NCBI GenBank assembly: GCA_041650805.1
Contig: JBAZKM010000002.1
Location: forward strand, 124,001-188,000
Length of the DNA stretch: 64,000 bases
DNA from: Candidatus Omnitrophota bacterium
GTDB lineage: Bacteria; Omnitrophota; Gorgyraeia; 2-01-FULL-45-10
Direction of reading: 5' to 3'
Positions 36,351 to 43,503 of the stretch are shown here, piece by piece. The translations under genes and the position numbers were made by a program. Positions within the stretch are counted from its first letter, which is position 1; every line of letters starts with the position of its first letter. Under the pieces are notes generated by a model. That model did no database searches, was not told where the DNA came from, and saw nothing but the letters and a program-made list of their open reading frames with translations.

Positions 36351-37349
36351 TTATTGAGTGCTTTTGATATTATTGATTCCTTGCTCAACGTATGGTAAAA
36401 GAACTTTAGCTATTGCTAGATTTCCAGCGGTGTTATAGTGATAAGAGTCCTGATAGTAGCTTGCTATATTTCCATCGGAAAAGACGTTACCCAAGTCAAC
36501 GATAACGACCCTTTTATTATTGGAGAATTTACGTTCCAAATCTTCTCTAAGGGTAATTCTTTGCTCCTCAGTATTATATTCCTGGTGCAGGGGTGCTATG
36601 GCAAGGATAAAAAATTTCCCCTGCCGGGTTAATTGCTCTATGTATGCTGCCAAAGGCTTGCCGTATAAAGATGATTCCTGTATTTTGTTCTTCGGTTTTA
36701 CCTTGTTTACGCTATCAAGAAACGAAAAATTAAGCTTGGCATTTCCGAATAACTTATCTTCCTTATATCCCTTCTCAACGCTACCATATCGCATAAGGTA
36801 ATACTTTTCCTGTAGAAGAGTCGGCAAAATAAACGAGTAATTAAATCGTTTTAACGGCATATCGCTAAACCGAATACAACTCTTTTCCTGAATAAATTCA
36901 TCCGGGCCGCCCTGGCCATAGAAATAAATGATACATATATCTAAGTTAATGTTCTTGGTGGCATTATAATTTGCCATAAAATAATTTGCCTTATGCTCGG
37001 AGAGCACGCAAAGGTTAACTACGGTTGCCTGCTTTGATGAATATGTTTGTGTATTTCTGATATTTAACAAATTCTGCAGATAACCCGCGATGCTGAAGTC
37101 GTTAGAAACGCCATAACCGCCGCCGACGCTCCCTCCAAAAACACCAATGCGTACTTCGCCCGGCTTCTTTTTAGAAGCAACAGGATTGCCTCGATAGCCG
37201 CAGTAATTATAGAACTCTTTTATACTGTATTTACTGTGGAGGTAGAGATCGACTAACAGCAGCATAATAATCATAAAAATAAAGACCCCTGTTGAAATCG
37301 ATATACCTGTCAAAAAAGTTTTGAGCCTTGCGGGTTTGTCTTTTTTCAC
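36351..37349 (-). CDS. SGNH-like hydrolase with N-terminal membrane anchor
   Basis: An N-terminal helix (residues 12-32) precedes an SGNH-like domain with GVFGGSVGGGYGVSN in place of GDS, VVNLCVLSEHKANYF, and DSYHYNTAGNLAIAKVL as the C-terminal D-x-x-H. The protein is 332 residues with a GTG start after AGGA. Base composition is much richer in A and T than in the housekeeping block. It lies downstream of the DUF5989-like peptide and another SGNH gene, so it probably belongs to the same surface-polysaccharide modification unit (inference). Confidence 0.78.
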   Translation of the reverse strand: MKKDKPARLKTFLTGISISTGVFIFMIIMLLLVDLYLHSKYSIKEFYNYCGYRGNPVASKKKPGEVRIGVFGGSVGGGYGVSNDFSIAGYLQNLLNIRNTQTYSSKQATVVNLCVLSEHKANYFMANYNATKNINLDICIIYFYGQGGPDEFIQEKSCIRFSDMPLKRFNYSFILPTLLQEKYYLMRYGSVEKGYKEDKLFGNAKLNFSFLDSVNKVKPKNKIQESSLYGKPLAAYIEQLTRQGKFFILAIAPLHQEYNTEEQRITLREDLERKFSNNKRVVIVDLGNVFSDGNIASYYQDSYHYNTAGNLAIAKVLLPYVEQGINNIKSTQ

Positions 37350-37396
37350 TATTTTAATCCTTCATTGTTCTACAATGTTATGTATTAACAGCCGAT

Positions 37397-37534
37397 TTAA
37401 TGAATTTGGTAAACAAACGGTCCTTGCGAAAATCTAGGGGCAAAAAATAAAAGCACGATCGTCAACAAGATAAATAAGAATATCGGAGCTATTACATACC
37501 ACATATATGTTTTAAGAAATTTTTTTATGCTCAT
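37397..37534 (-). CDS. Small membrane peptide, DUF5989-like
   Basis: This 45-residue ORF starts on an ATGA overlap with the stop of the upstream SGNH gene and ends in TAA at 37,397. The product has one membrane helix (about 10-32, WYVIAPIFLFILLTIVLLFF) and a tail SQGPFVYQIH. Size, helix and the PF-Y tail resemble DUF5989, a family of peptides of about 50 residues found beside SGNH and carbamoyltransferase genes. The stop-start overlap argues for real translation. The function of the family is unknown. Confidence 0.7.
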   Translation of the reverse strand: MSIKKFLKTYMWYVIAPIFLFILLTIVLLFFAPRFSQGPFVYQIH

Positions 37535-38535
37535 TCTGTTCCCTCGGGAGACGGCGTTAGATCATTCCGTATGAAATCATATATGTATTTCGCGATCAAT
37601 CGATGCGCAAGCGTATTCGGATGCGCATCATCGTTCGAAACCCACAATTCTTCACTTCTCTTGTAACCTTCAAAATACTGTGTAAGATCGAGATATTCTA
37701 TGTTGTTCTCTTTCAAAAATGCTTCGACTACATCCTGTTCTTTCTTAAATGGGTAATGGGACAGGTCATGAAGCTCCGGCAATATCACGACTTGAAAGGC
37801 GATCTTTTTTTCATCACATACGTTTTTAATCTGTAAAAAAGATTTTTTTGTATTTTGCCATCCGGGATTTTTATCTGTATAAAGATTCGAATAATATTCC
37901 TTATAGCCCTTTGAGGGGGATAGACGACTCCGTATCGACTGAAATTTGGACCAATAAAAACTGACCATTCTGGAATGGCCAAGGAACCACAGCTTTGATT
38001 TTTTTGGAGTAAGTTCGGCATCGTTTATAAAATAAAAGATGACCACTTTGTCCGGATCATACTTCAGGCCCTTTTTTAAAAAAATCCCGACCTCTTGTTC
38101 CGTATTATAATTCCCTGTTCCGAAGTTAAGTATTTCTGTAGGCGATATTTTGTTTAATTCCTTCTCCAATATGTATGGGAAAGCATCCTCTCTCCCCACT
38201 CCCCATCCAAATGTGATCGAATCCCCGAGAAAAATTATTCTGTATTTTCTGCCTTTTGCTAAAGTACGCTCTTCGTCGCGAAACCCATCAGAATTAATAT
38301 GCACATTTACGTTCATTAAATGTATATCAACGTTTGGTTTATGCATATGGGAAATCGCCGGATCGTCAACGTCCATTTTCGCAGCCAGCCCATATTTTGT
38401 CATTTCTATATCATATACCACATGATTTCGGAGATACAGCCGTGTGATTAACTCACCTAAGGTGAAAAATATGACTATAGAAATAGCTAGTGCTGCAACC
38501 TTTTCTAAAAATTTTTTTGCGCTCATATCAGGCAT
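37531..38535 (-). CDS. SGNH/GDSL hydrolase with N-terminal membrane anchor
   Basis: One N-terminal helix (about residues 10-30) precedes an SGNH domain with LGDSITFGWGVGRED, LNFGTGNYNTEQE, IFYFINDAE and NDDAHPNTLAHRL, so all four blocks are present. It is 334 residues long. The start could also be the ATG at 38,526; neither has a clear ribosome site. Its stop overlaps the start of the DUF5989-like peptide. Confidence 0.83.
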   Translation of the reverse strand: MPDMSAKKFLEKVAALAISIVIFFTLGELITRLYLRNHVVYDIEMTKYGLAAKMDVDDPAISHMHKPNVDIHLMNVNVHINSDGFRDEERTLAKGRKYRIIFLGDSITFGWGVGREDAFPYILEKELNKISPTEILNFGTGNYNTEQEVGIFLKKGLKYDPDKVVIFYFINDAELTPKKSKLWFLGHSRMVSFYWSKFQSIRSRLSPSKGYKEYYSNLYTDKNPGWQNTKKSFLQIKNVCDEKKIAFQVVILPELHDLSHYPFKKEQDVVEAFLKENNIEYLDLTQYFEGYKRSEELWVSNDDAHPNTLAHRLIAKYIYDFIRNDLTPSPEGTE

Positions 38536-38847
38536 TAATTTGGTTTTGTTTTATTGTAACTCATAATCATCCCTTTTACAATCTCAAATCTGTCCTATAT
38601 CAACTATATGTGCAGATGATCTGGAACTGCGGATTTGGAGTCTGGATGTAAAAGAAAAAACAGCGAGACAGGTCTGGGATTGTTGCAAAAACCGAACTTA
38701 AAATACTATTATTCTCCGCAACCTGGCACCTTGGAAGACGGACCCTATTTTCTCCTTTAAAAGTGAACAATAGGGACGGTTCTATTTATTTTCGGCCTCT
38801 TTAAGAATAATACCGTGGCAATTAAGTGGAACCGTTCCCTTTATTAG
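38536..38847. other. 312-bp intergenic region with REP-like motifs
   Basis: No convincing gene was found. The stretch holds the second copy of the TGGCAC...ACCCTATTT motif (38,724-38,750). It also holds an imperfect inverted pair made of AATAGGGACGGTTCT (38,769-38,783) and GGAACCGTTCCCTTTATT (38,828-38,845). GGGACGGTTC-type palindromes of this sort resemble REP elements mobilised by REP-associated tyrosine transposases; no such transposase lies in the window. Related text (GGGACGGTT, then TTGGGATTG) recurs near 42,767. Confidence 0.55.
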
Positions 38848-40974
38848 CTACGGGCTTACCGTGTTCAATTGAGCCCAGGTACCGTTATCATAATATATCC
38901 AGACACCATACTGCGGACCGAAATCGATTATGAGGTCTGCCTGGCCATTCCCATTAAGGTATCCCGCACTTACATAATCGGGGTTTATGGAACTGATCTG
39001 CGCCCATGCCCCAGTGTCGTAATAGACCCAAAGGCAGTATTGAGACCCGAAGTTTATGGCAATATCATCCTTACCGTTCCCGTCAATATCACCGGTGGCT
39101 AAACTGACAGGGCTTACGTTTGAGATATTGGTCCATACGGAAAAATCCTCATATATCCAGAGCCCATATGGAACACCAAAATCTATGATAAGCTCATCCT
39201 TACCATCGCTGTCTGTTTCGCCTATAGCCATTGCCTCAGGGCTGACATCGCTTATCTTATCCAGCATCCCGCCGTCTCTGTATACCCATAAGCCGTATTG
39301 AGAGTCGAATCCGATAAATATATCCTCTTTACCGTCGCCATCGATGTCTCCTGCAGCCATCGACCGGGAGGTCAGGTCGCTCACCTTATTCCAGATATTG
39401 CCATCTTTGTATGACCAGATGCCATATTGAGCGCCGAAATCTATGATCACCTCGTCTTCATCATCGCCGTCGATGTCCCCTGTTACCATAGAATCACAAT
39501 TTACGTCACTTATATACGTCCAGGTAGAGCCGTCAGAATAACTCCATATACCATACTGGGGGCCGAAATCTATAACCAGATCATCCGACCCCGTCCCGTC
39601 GATATTCCCTCTGACCATCGCTTGCGGGCTTATCGAACTGAGTTGAGACCATGTGGAATCGTTATAATATATCCAGATACCATAGGAAGATCCGAAGTCG
39701 ATTATAAGGTCATCCAAATTGCCGCTGTCGACATTTGAAATTATAATTGGAGAATTCAAGTTGTCCACTCCTTTATCAAAATATATACCGTTCTTTCCGT
39801 TTCGATATTCGTTCCATGAAATGTTAATATCATTATTCTGACTGATAGCAAGAGAAGGCTCGCCATGGTATGAATCACCATCTTTTGCTCTAACAGGCGA
39901 ACCAAATGAAATTCCGCAATCTGTACTTTTGGAAAGATATAATTCCTTAGTCGAACTTCCTTTCTCCCATGCCATATATACATTACTATCGTTATCCAAA
40001 GCTAATGACGGTATACAAAACGCACATTCACCAACGTTATTAATCCTTATATTTTTTTCAAATGAAATTCCACCATTAATGCTCCTGGAAAAGTATAGAT
40101 TATAATCATATCCACGCACATCTGTCCATCCTATATAAATTTTACCCAGTGCATCGACACACAACGAAGGGGTCAATACCATCGTAGTTTCATCAGTATC
40201 TGTAACGCGTATATTTGTACCGAATGAAACCCCGCTATCGATGCTTTTGGAAAAATAGATACCTTCAGTATCCGCATGACAATACCGCCAGGCGACATAA
40301 ATGATTCCATTTCTGTCTACAGCAACAGAAGGGTTAAAAGCATGACAATCTGTAAATAATGTATCATCATTTATTCTTGTACTTTTTTGGAAAGACATGC
40401 CACCATCATTGCTTCTAGATAAATACACGCCATACTTACCGTTCTGTTTACTTGTCCACGCAATATATATATTTCCATCTCCTGACACAGCAATTGAAAC
40501 GCCATTCATATATAATAAAACCACATCGCCATCATCTACACGTATAGCCGTGCCAAATGATAATCCACCATCGATACTTTTAGCAAAATAAACATTCGAA
40601 ATATCGTCCTTAGAAGAAATCCATGCCGCATAAATATTCCCCACACTATCTACAGCTAATGATGGTGAATATGCAAATATTTTAGGATCAGAGACTCTAA
40701 CGCTTTTGCCAAACGACCGCCCTCCGTCTATACTTTTTGCTACATATAATACCGTATATGCGTTCCGTATATCAATCCATGCTATATAAATATTTCCATC
40801 CCCGTCAATAACTAATGATGTTTCGGTGGCCATTTCGACCACTGAATCAGCATCATTTACTTTTACGCTTGGTAAAAATACCACTTCACCAAATACATAA
40901 AAAACATTTAACAAAAAAAAGCTACTGATCACTACTATCAAAAATGTCAACAGCATAAATCTATTTTTTTTCAT
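38848..40974 (-). CDS. Secreted double beta-propeller protein (Asp-box plus FG-GAP/VCBS-like repeats)
   Basis: An N-terminal signal or anchor helix (residues 5-30) is followed by a sialidase-type propeller (about 35-405). It has six Asp-boxes such as SIDGGRSFG, SNDGGMSFQ and STDCGISFG, each preceded by a strand like GNIYIAWID. Residues 413-708 hold exactly seven 43-residue repeats of the type DIDGDGKxDxxIDFGxQYGIWxY, with calcium-binding-like D-x-D-G-D loops, predicting a seven-bladed propeller. The same sevenfold cassette occurs in the giant protein. No catalytic sialidase residues are evident, so binding or adhesion is more likely than hydrolysis. It is probably surface-exposed or secreted. 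Confidence 0.8.
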   Translation of the reverse strand: MKKNRFMLLTFLIVVISSFFLLNVFYVFGEVVFLPSVKVNDADSVVEMATETSLVIDGDGNIYIAWIDIRNAYTVLYVAKSIDGGRSFGKSVRVSDPKIFAYSPSLAVDSVGNIYAAWISSKDDISNVYFAKSIDGGLSFGTAIRVDDGDVVLLYMNGVSIAVSGDGNIYIAWTSKQNGKYGVYLSRSNDGGMSFQKSTRINDDTLFTDCHAFNPSVAVDRNGIIYVAWRYCHADTEGIYFSKSIDSGVSFGTNIRVTDTDETTMVLTPSLCVDALGKIYIGWTDVRGYDYNLYFSRSINGGISFEKNIRINNVGECAFCIPSLALDNDSNVYMAWEKGSSTKELYLSKSTDCGISFGSPVRAKDGDSYHGEPSLAISQNNDINISWNEYRNGKNGIYFDKGVDNLNSPIIISNVDSGNLDDLIIDFGSSYGIWIYYNDSTWSQLSSISPQAMVRGNIDGTGSDDLVIDFGPQYGIWSYSDGSTWTYISDVNCDSMVTGDIDGDDEDEVIIDFGAQYGIWSYKDGNIWNKVSDLTSRSMAAGDIDGDGKEDIFIGFDSQYGLWVYRDGGMLDKISDVSPEAMAIGETDSDGKDELIIDFGVPYGLWIYEDFSVWTNISNVSPVSLATGDIDGNGKDDIAINFGSQYCLWVYYDTGAWAQISSINPDYVSAGYLNGNGQADLIIDFGPQYGVWIYYDNGTWAQLNTVSP

Positions 40975-41039
40975 TGCTTTATCTCTTTATTATCTCAACG
41001 CTTTCATGCTCATCTAGTTTCTTTTCATCTATCTAAATT

Positions 41040-41166
41040 GGGGCCATCCTAAAAAGGGACACCCTACAATCTTAAATCTTTAAGCTTTTATCTACTATCG
41101 TCTCAAATTGCAAGAAATTTTAAAATACTTTTATTCGTGTAGGGTGTCCCCTTGTGGGATGGCCCC
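41040..41166. repeat. 127-bp element with 29-bp terminal inverted repeats
   Basis: The left arm (41,040-41,068) begins GGGGCCATCC and ends GGGACACCCTACA. The right arm (41,138-41,166) is its inverse with three mismatches in 29 positions. The 69-bp centre is AT-rich, includes TTTTAAAATACT and shows no gene. It could be a MITE-like mobile relic, a REP doublet or a strong transcription terminator. It begins 12 bases after a lipoprotein gene stop codon. Confidence 0.75.
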
Positions 41167-41178
41167 GGTTTAACTCGG

Positions 41179-41613
41179 CTAGTCAACTTGCTGAGCGGTT
41201 AAGAATATGGCCTTTTCTAAGGCAGTAAAAAAATCTTGATATGTTGCAGGGTCTTCCACAGACTGGATCCCGTACTGAGCATTCGCTCTCACAAGCAATT
41301 GGCTCTCTCCCCTGGGCCTTACAGTGACGGTCATTGTAACAGCTGCCTGTTTAACAAATTTAGTGCCGGTAACTGAGCCAAGCGCGATATCAGCTTTATC
41401 AATTACAAATTCCAGATCCTGCATTGTGCTTATTACCGTTTGCATCATTTTCTTCTTGTCGATTGTATCAAAAGCTCTGGTTTGCATGCTTCTTAATTTA
41501 ACCGCGCTTGCGTCGCTTTCAAGAGCTTTGGTTGCTGTAGTTGCGCAACCTGATACAGTAATAGCCACAGCCAGAATAACAAATATACTGCAATATTTTA
41601 TTAGTTTCTTCAT
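41179..41613 (-). CDS. Lipoprotein of unknown function
   Basis: The signal peptide ends in a lipobox (ITVSGC, lipidated cysteine 23). The mature part (about 120 residues) contains KKMMQTVISTMQDLEFVIDKAD and a C-terminal block YQDFFTALEKAIFLTAQQVD. The downstream end closely parallels that of the neighbouring lipoprotein (KKFYDSLSKAIFLEAEQI), so the two are distant paralogues. It overlaps that gene by four bases. Lipidation would place it in the inner or outer membrane, periplasmic side. I do not recognise a function. Confidence 0.8.
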   Translation of the reverse strand: MKKLIKYCSIFVILAVAITVSGCATTATKALESDASAVKLRSMQTRAFDTIDKKKMMQTVISTMQDLEFVIDKADIALGSVTGTKFVKQAAVTMTVTVRPRGESQLLVRANAQYGIQSVEDPATYQDFFTALEKAIFLTAQQVD

Positions 41614-42170
41614 ATTTGCTCAGCCTCCAAAAATATTGCCTTTGACAAGCTATCATAAAATTTCTTATATATGCTTGGTTCTTTAACGGTTTCTATCCTA
41701 CTAATTTGATTGCTCATGTTCCAAACAACTCTCTGAAATGTCACTCTAACAGCCGTCTTGCTTCCATCAAGAGAAGGTTGCGTAATAACTGAGGCCTTTA
41801 CCATTTGAGCTTTATCGCATGCCGCGGTGGTATTAGAATAAACGCCAAATAGAGCCGATGCCACATCAAGCGCAATCGCTGCTGTGATTTGGCCCGCATT
41901 TTTTGCATCTGCCTTTTTTGAGGCAGCTACAAAACCTACTTCGGTCTCGCTATTATCTAGAGTAAATCCCAGGTCTTGTAAAACTCCGGCAACAGAAGTA
42001 ACTATTTTCTCTTCATCTTTTGTTTCATATTGCCTCATTTGTAACTGGCGATCCTTGAGAGACTGTTCTGAAGCTTTCAGAAAACCTTTCGGGACGGTAG
42101 CACAACCAACTATGCCTAAACATAAAAATACAACTAAAAATATCTTTAGCGTATTACTTGGTTTTTTCAT
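41610..42170 (-). CDS. Lipoprotein of unknown function
   Basis: A lipobox (GIVGC, cysteine near residue 23) follows a hydrophobic signal. The mature region shares its layout with the next lipoprotein downstream: DEEKIVTSVAGVLQDLGFTLDNSE, a central beta-rich part, and SIYKKFYDSLSKAIFLEAEQI at the end. It has an extra alanine-rich segment (about 88-110) that may be a second membrane helix. An AGGAGAA ribosome site precedes the start, 9 bp after the BamE-like gene. Confidence 0.8.
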   Translation of the reverse strand: MKKPSNTLKIFLVVFLCLGIVGCATVPKGFLKASEQSLKDRQLQMRQYETKDEEKIVTSVAGVLQDLGFTLDNSETEVGFVAASKKADAKNAGQITAAIALDVASALFGVYSNTTAACDKAQMVKASVITQPSLDGSKTAVRVTFQRVVWNMSNQISRIETVKEPSIYKKFYDSLSKAIFLEAEQI

Positions 42171-42179
42171 GTTGTTCTC

Positions 42180-42590
42180 CTAAAAACTGGAAGAATGATA
42201 GGCAAAGTCACGAACTTTTTTATCGGCGTCGAATTTAATAACTATTGTAAGCGTTCTCTGCGAAGTAGAACTTGCCCCTGAGTTCGGATGAATAGATCCG
42301 ATTATTAACCAAGCACCTCCTGATTCATTTGAATAAACTACGTCTGTCGCAATCTTATCATAAACCCAATTTTCCAACCTGTTTTCATCGGTTGTAACGA
42401 TATTAGGCGATCCGAGTATTTCGACAACTTGAGCAGATGCCATCCCAATACGAATTTGACTCTGAACCTTCCCCACCGTAACTCTATCCAATTGATCTGC
42501 TTTATTAACTTGTTTTGCATGGTAATAAGCAGATGAACATCCCGATAAAAATGCTAACGATATTATTATTATCAAAACTTTTTTCACCAT
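42180..42590 (-). CDS. Small lipoprotein with BamE (SmpA/OmlA)-like domain
   Basis: A lipobox (FLSGC, cysteine 18) is followed by a domain with the BamE-like pattern VQSQIRIGMASAQVVEILGSPN and LENWVYDK, in which a short helix pair precedes a strand. At 136 residues it fits small BamE-fold lipoproteins, many of which are not part of the BAM complex. The start may be GTG at 42,587 (MKKVLIII), which has better spacing to GGAGG than the ATG at 42,590. It is first in the three-lipoprotein operon. Confidence 0.7.
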   Translation of the reverse strand: MVKKVLIIIISLAFLSGCSSAYYHAKQVNKADQLDRVTVGKVQSQIRIGMASAQVVEILGSPNIVTTDENRLENWVYDKIATDVVYSNESGGAWLIIGSIHPNSGASSTSQRTLTIVIKFDADKKVRDFAYHSSSF

Positions 42591-42605
42591 CCACCTCCGT
42601 TTTGC

Positions 42606-42637
42606 AATAAAAAAGCAACTTTCTGAAGAAAGTTGCT
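42606..42637 (-). terminator. Intrinsic terminator in the leader of the lipoprotein operon
   Basis: A perfect 10-bp stem (AGCAACTTTC / GAAAGTTGCT) with a 4-nt loop is followed on the minus strand by TTTTTTAT. It ends 13 bases before the GGAGGTGG ribosome site of the lipoprotein gene. It can act as an attenuator for that operon or end a small RNA of about 80 nt. Confidence 0.85.
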
Positions 42638-42693
42638 AAAGTTACTTTCCTTTATCCTTTATATGCACAACCACTCCTTTGTGGCTTCCGTAC

Positions 42694-42722
42694 ACTATAG
42701 CATCTATAAATTATAAAGTCAA
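42694..42722 (-). promoter_or_regulatory. Promoter upstream of the leader terminator
   Basis: Minus-strand TTGACT (42,717-42,722) and TATAGT (42,694-42,699) are spaced by 17 bp. Transcription from about 42,687 would give a leader of about 80 nt ending at the terminator. The leader starts with the small hairpin GCCAC-AAAGGA-GTGGT. Confidence 0.75.
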
Positions 42723-42858
42723 TTCTCCTTGCTACTCTTTTCCTTTTTAATTACTTATGGGACGGTTTTGGGATTGCCGCCAGAACCACTCCTTGAACCT
42801 GGCCAAGAAAATAATCTTAAAATAAATGGTCGTTGTCCCTATTTATTTTATTTTTGAC

Positions 42859-43503
42859 TCATTTTATGCTCTTGTTGATATACTCAATTGCTTCATTTGC
42901 TTTATCGCGAACATAATTTTCACGTGTAGATTTACTAATTTCTATTAGTGTCGGCAATGTTTCTGGTCTATCTGGATAATTCTTAATCATATCGATAATA
43001 TAAGAGTAATGCATCCCATTATTTTTCATTTCAAGTATTAATGGATAAGCTCCATCATAATGCATTTTCGAGAGTGTGTCGAGTGCCAATAAATAATCTC
43101 TATCTTTTTGTTTTCTGTTTACAATTTTCGTTAAAGGCTCTATTGCTCGGTCGTCTTTGATTTTCGCAAGTGCATACATAGCTTCTTGTCTATAGAAACT
43201 TTTTTTGGAATTTAGTAATTTAAGTATAGCAGGGACAGCCTTTTTCTCTTTTCTTTCTGCAAGGATGTTTAGAATAAGATATGGGTCATAAAATGGGTCA
43301 ATATAACGAATATTAAGCATTGCAATTAGTGTCTCAGAGGATAATTTTGTCAAATCATTCTTCGTCTTATCCTGTATCTGAGGACTATTGCCTATGGCCA
43401 TTACAAAATGAAATACATAGAAAACTCCATAATACGCTGTGGCCAAACAGATTAGAATAATTAAAACATTGCCAATCTTGTCTTTTTTAAATTTTAACCT
43501 CAT
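42859..43503 (-). CDS. HEAT-repeat protein with N-terminal membrane anchor
   Basis: One membrane helix (about residues 9-33) precedes HEAT/PBS-lyase-like repeats: KKAVPAILKLLNSKKSFYRQEAMYALAKI, DDRAIEPLTKIVNRK, and two weaker units. HEAT repeats make protein-binding solenoids. Its ATG overlaps the giant gene's TGA (ATGA), so it is translated after the giant protein and is a natural candidate for a dedicated partner, for example a secretion or assembly factor (inference). The length is 214 residues. Confidence 0.82.
   Translation of the reverse strand: MRLKFKKDKIGNVLIILICLATAYYGVFYVFHFVMAIGNSPQIQDKTKNDLTKLSSETLIAMLNIRYIDPFYDPYLILNILAERKEKKAVPAILKLLNSKKSFYRQEAMYALAKIKDDRAIEPLTKIVNRKQKDRDYLLALDTLSKMHYDGAYPLILEMKNNGMHYSYIIDMIKNYPDRPETLPTLIEISKSTRENYVRDKANEAIEYINKSIK

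Noticed and set aside
38600..38696. Short plus-strand coding fragment (…ADDLELRIWSLDVKEKTARQ…)
   Set aside because: About 40 codons with no start and no recognised family; it cannot be told from chance in REP-like sequence.
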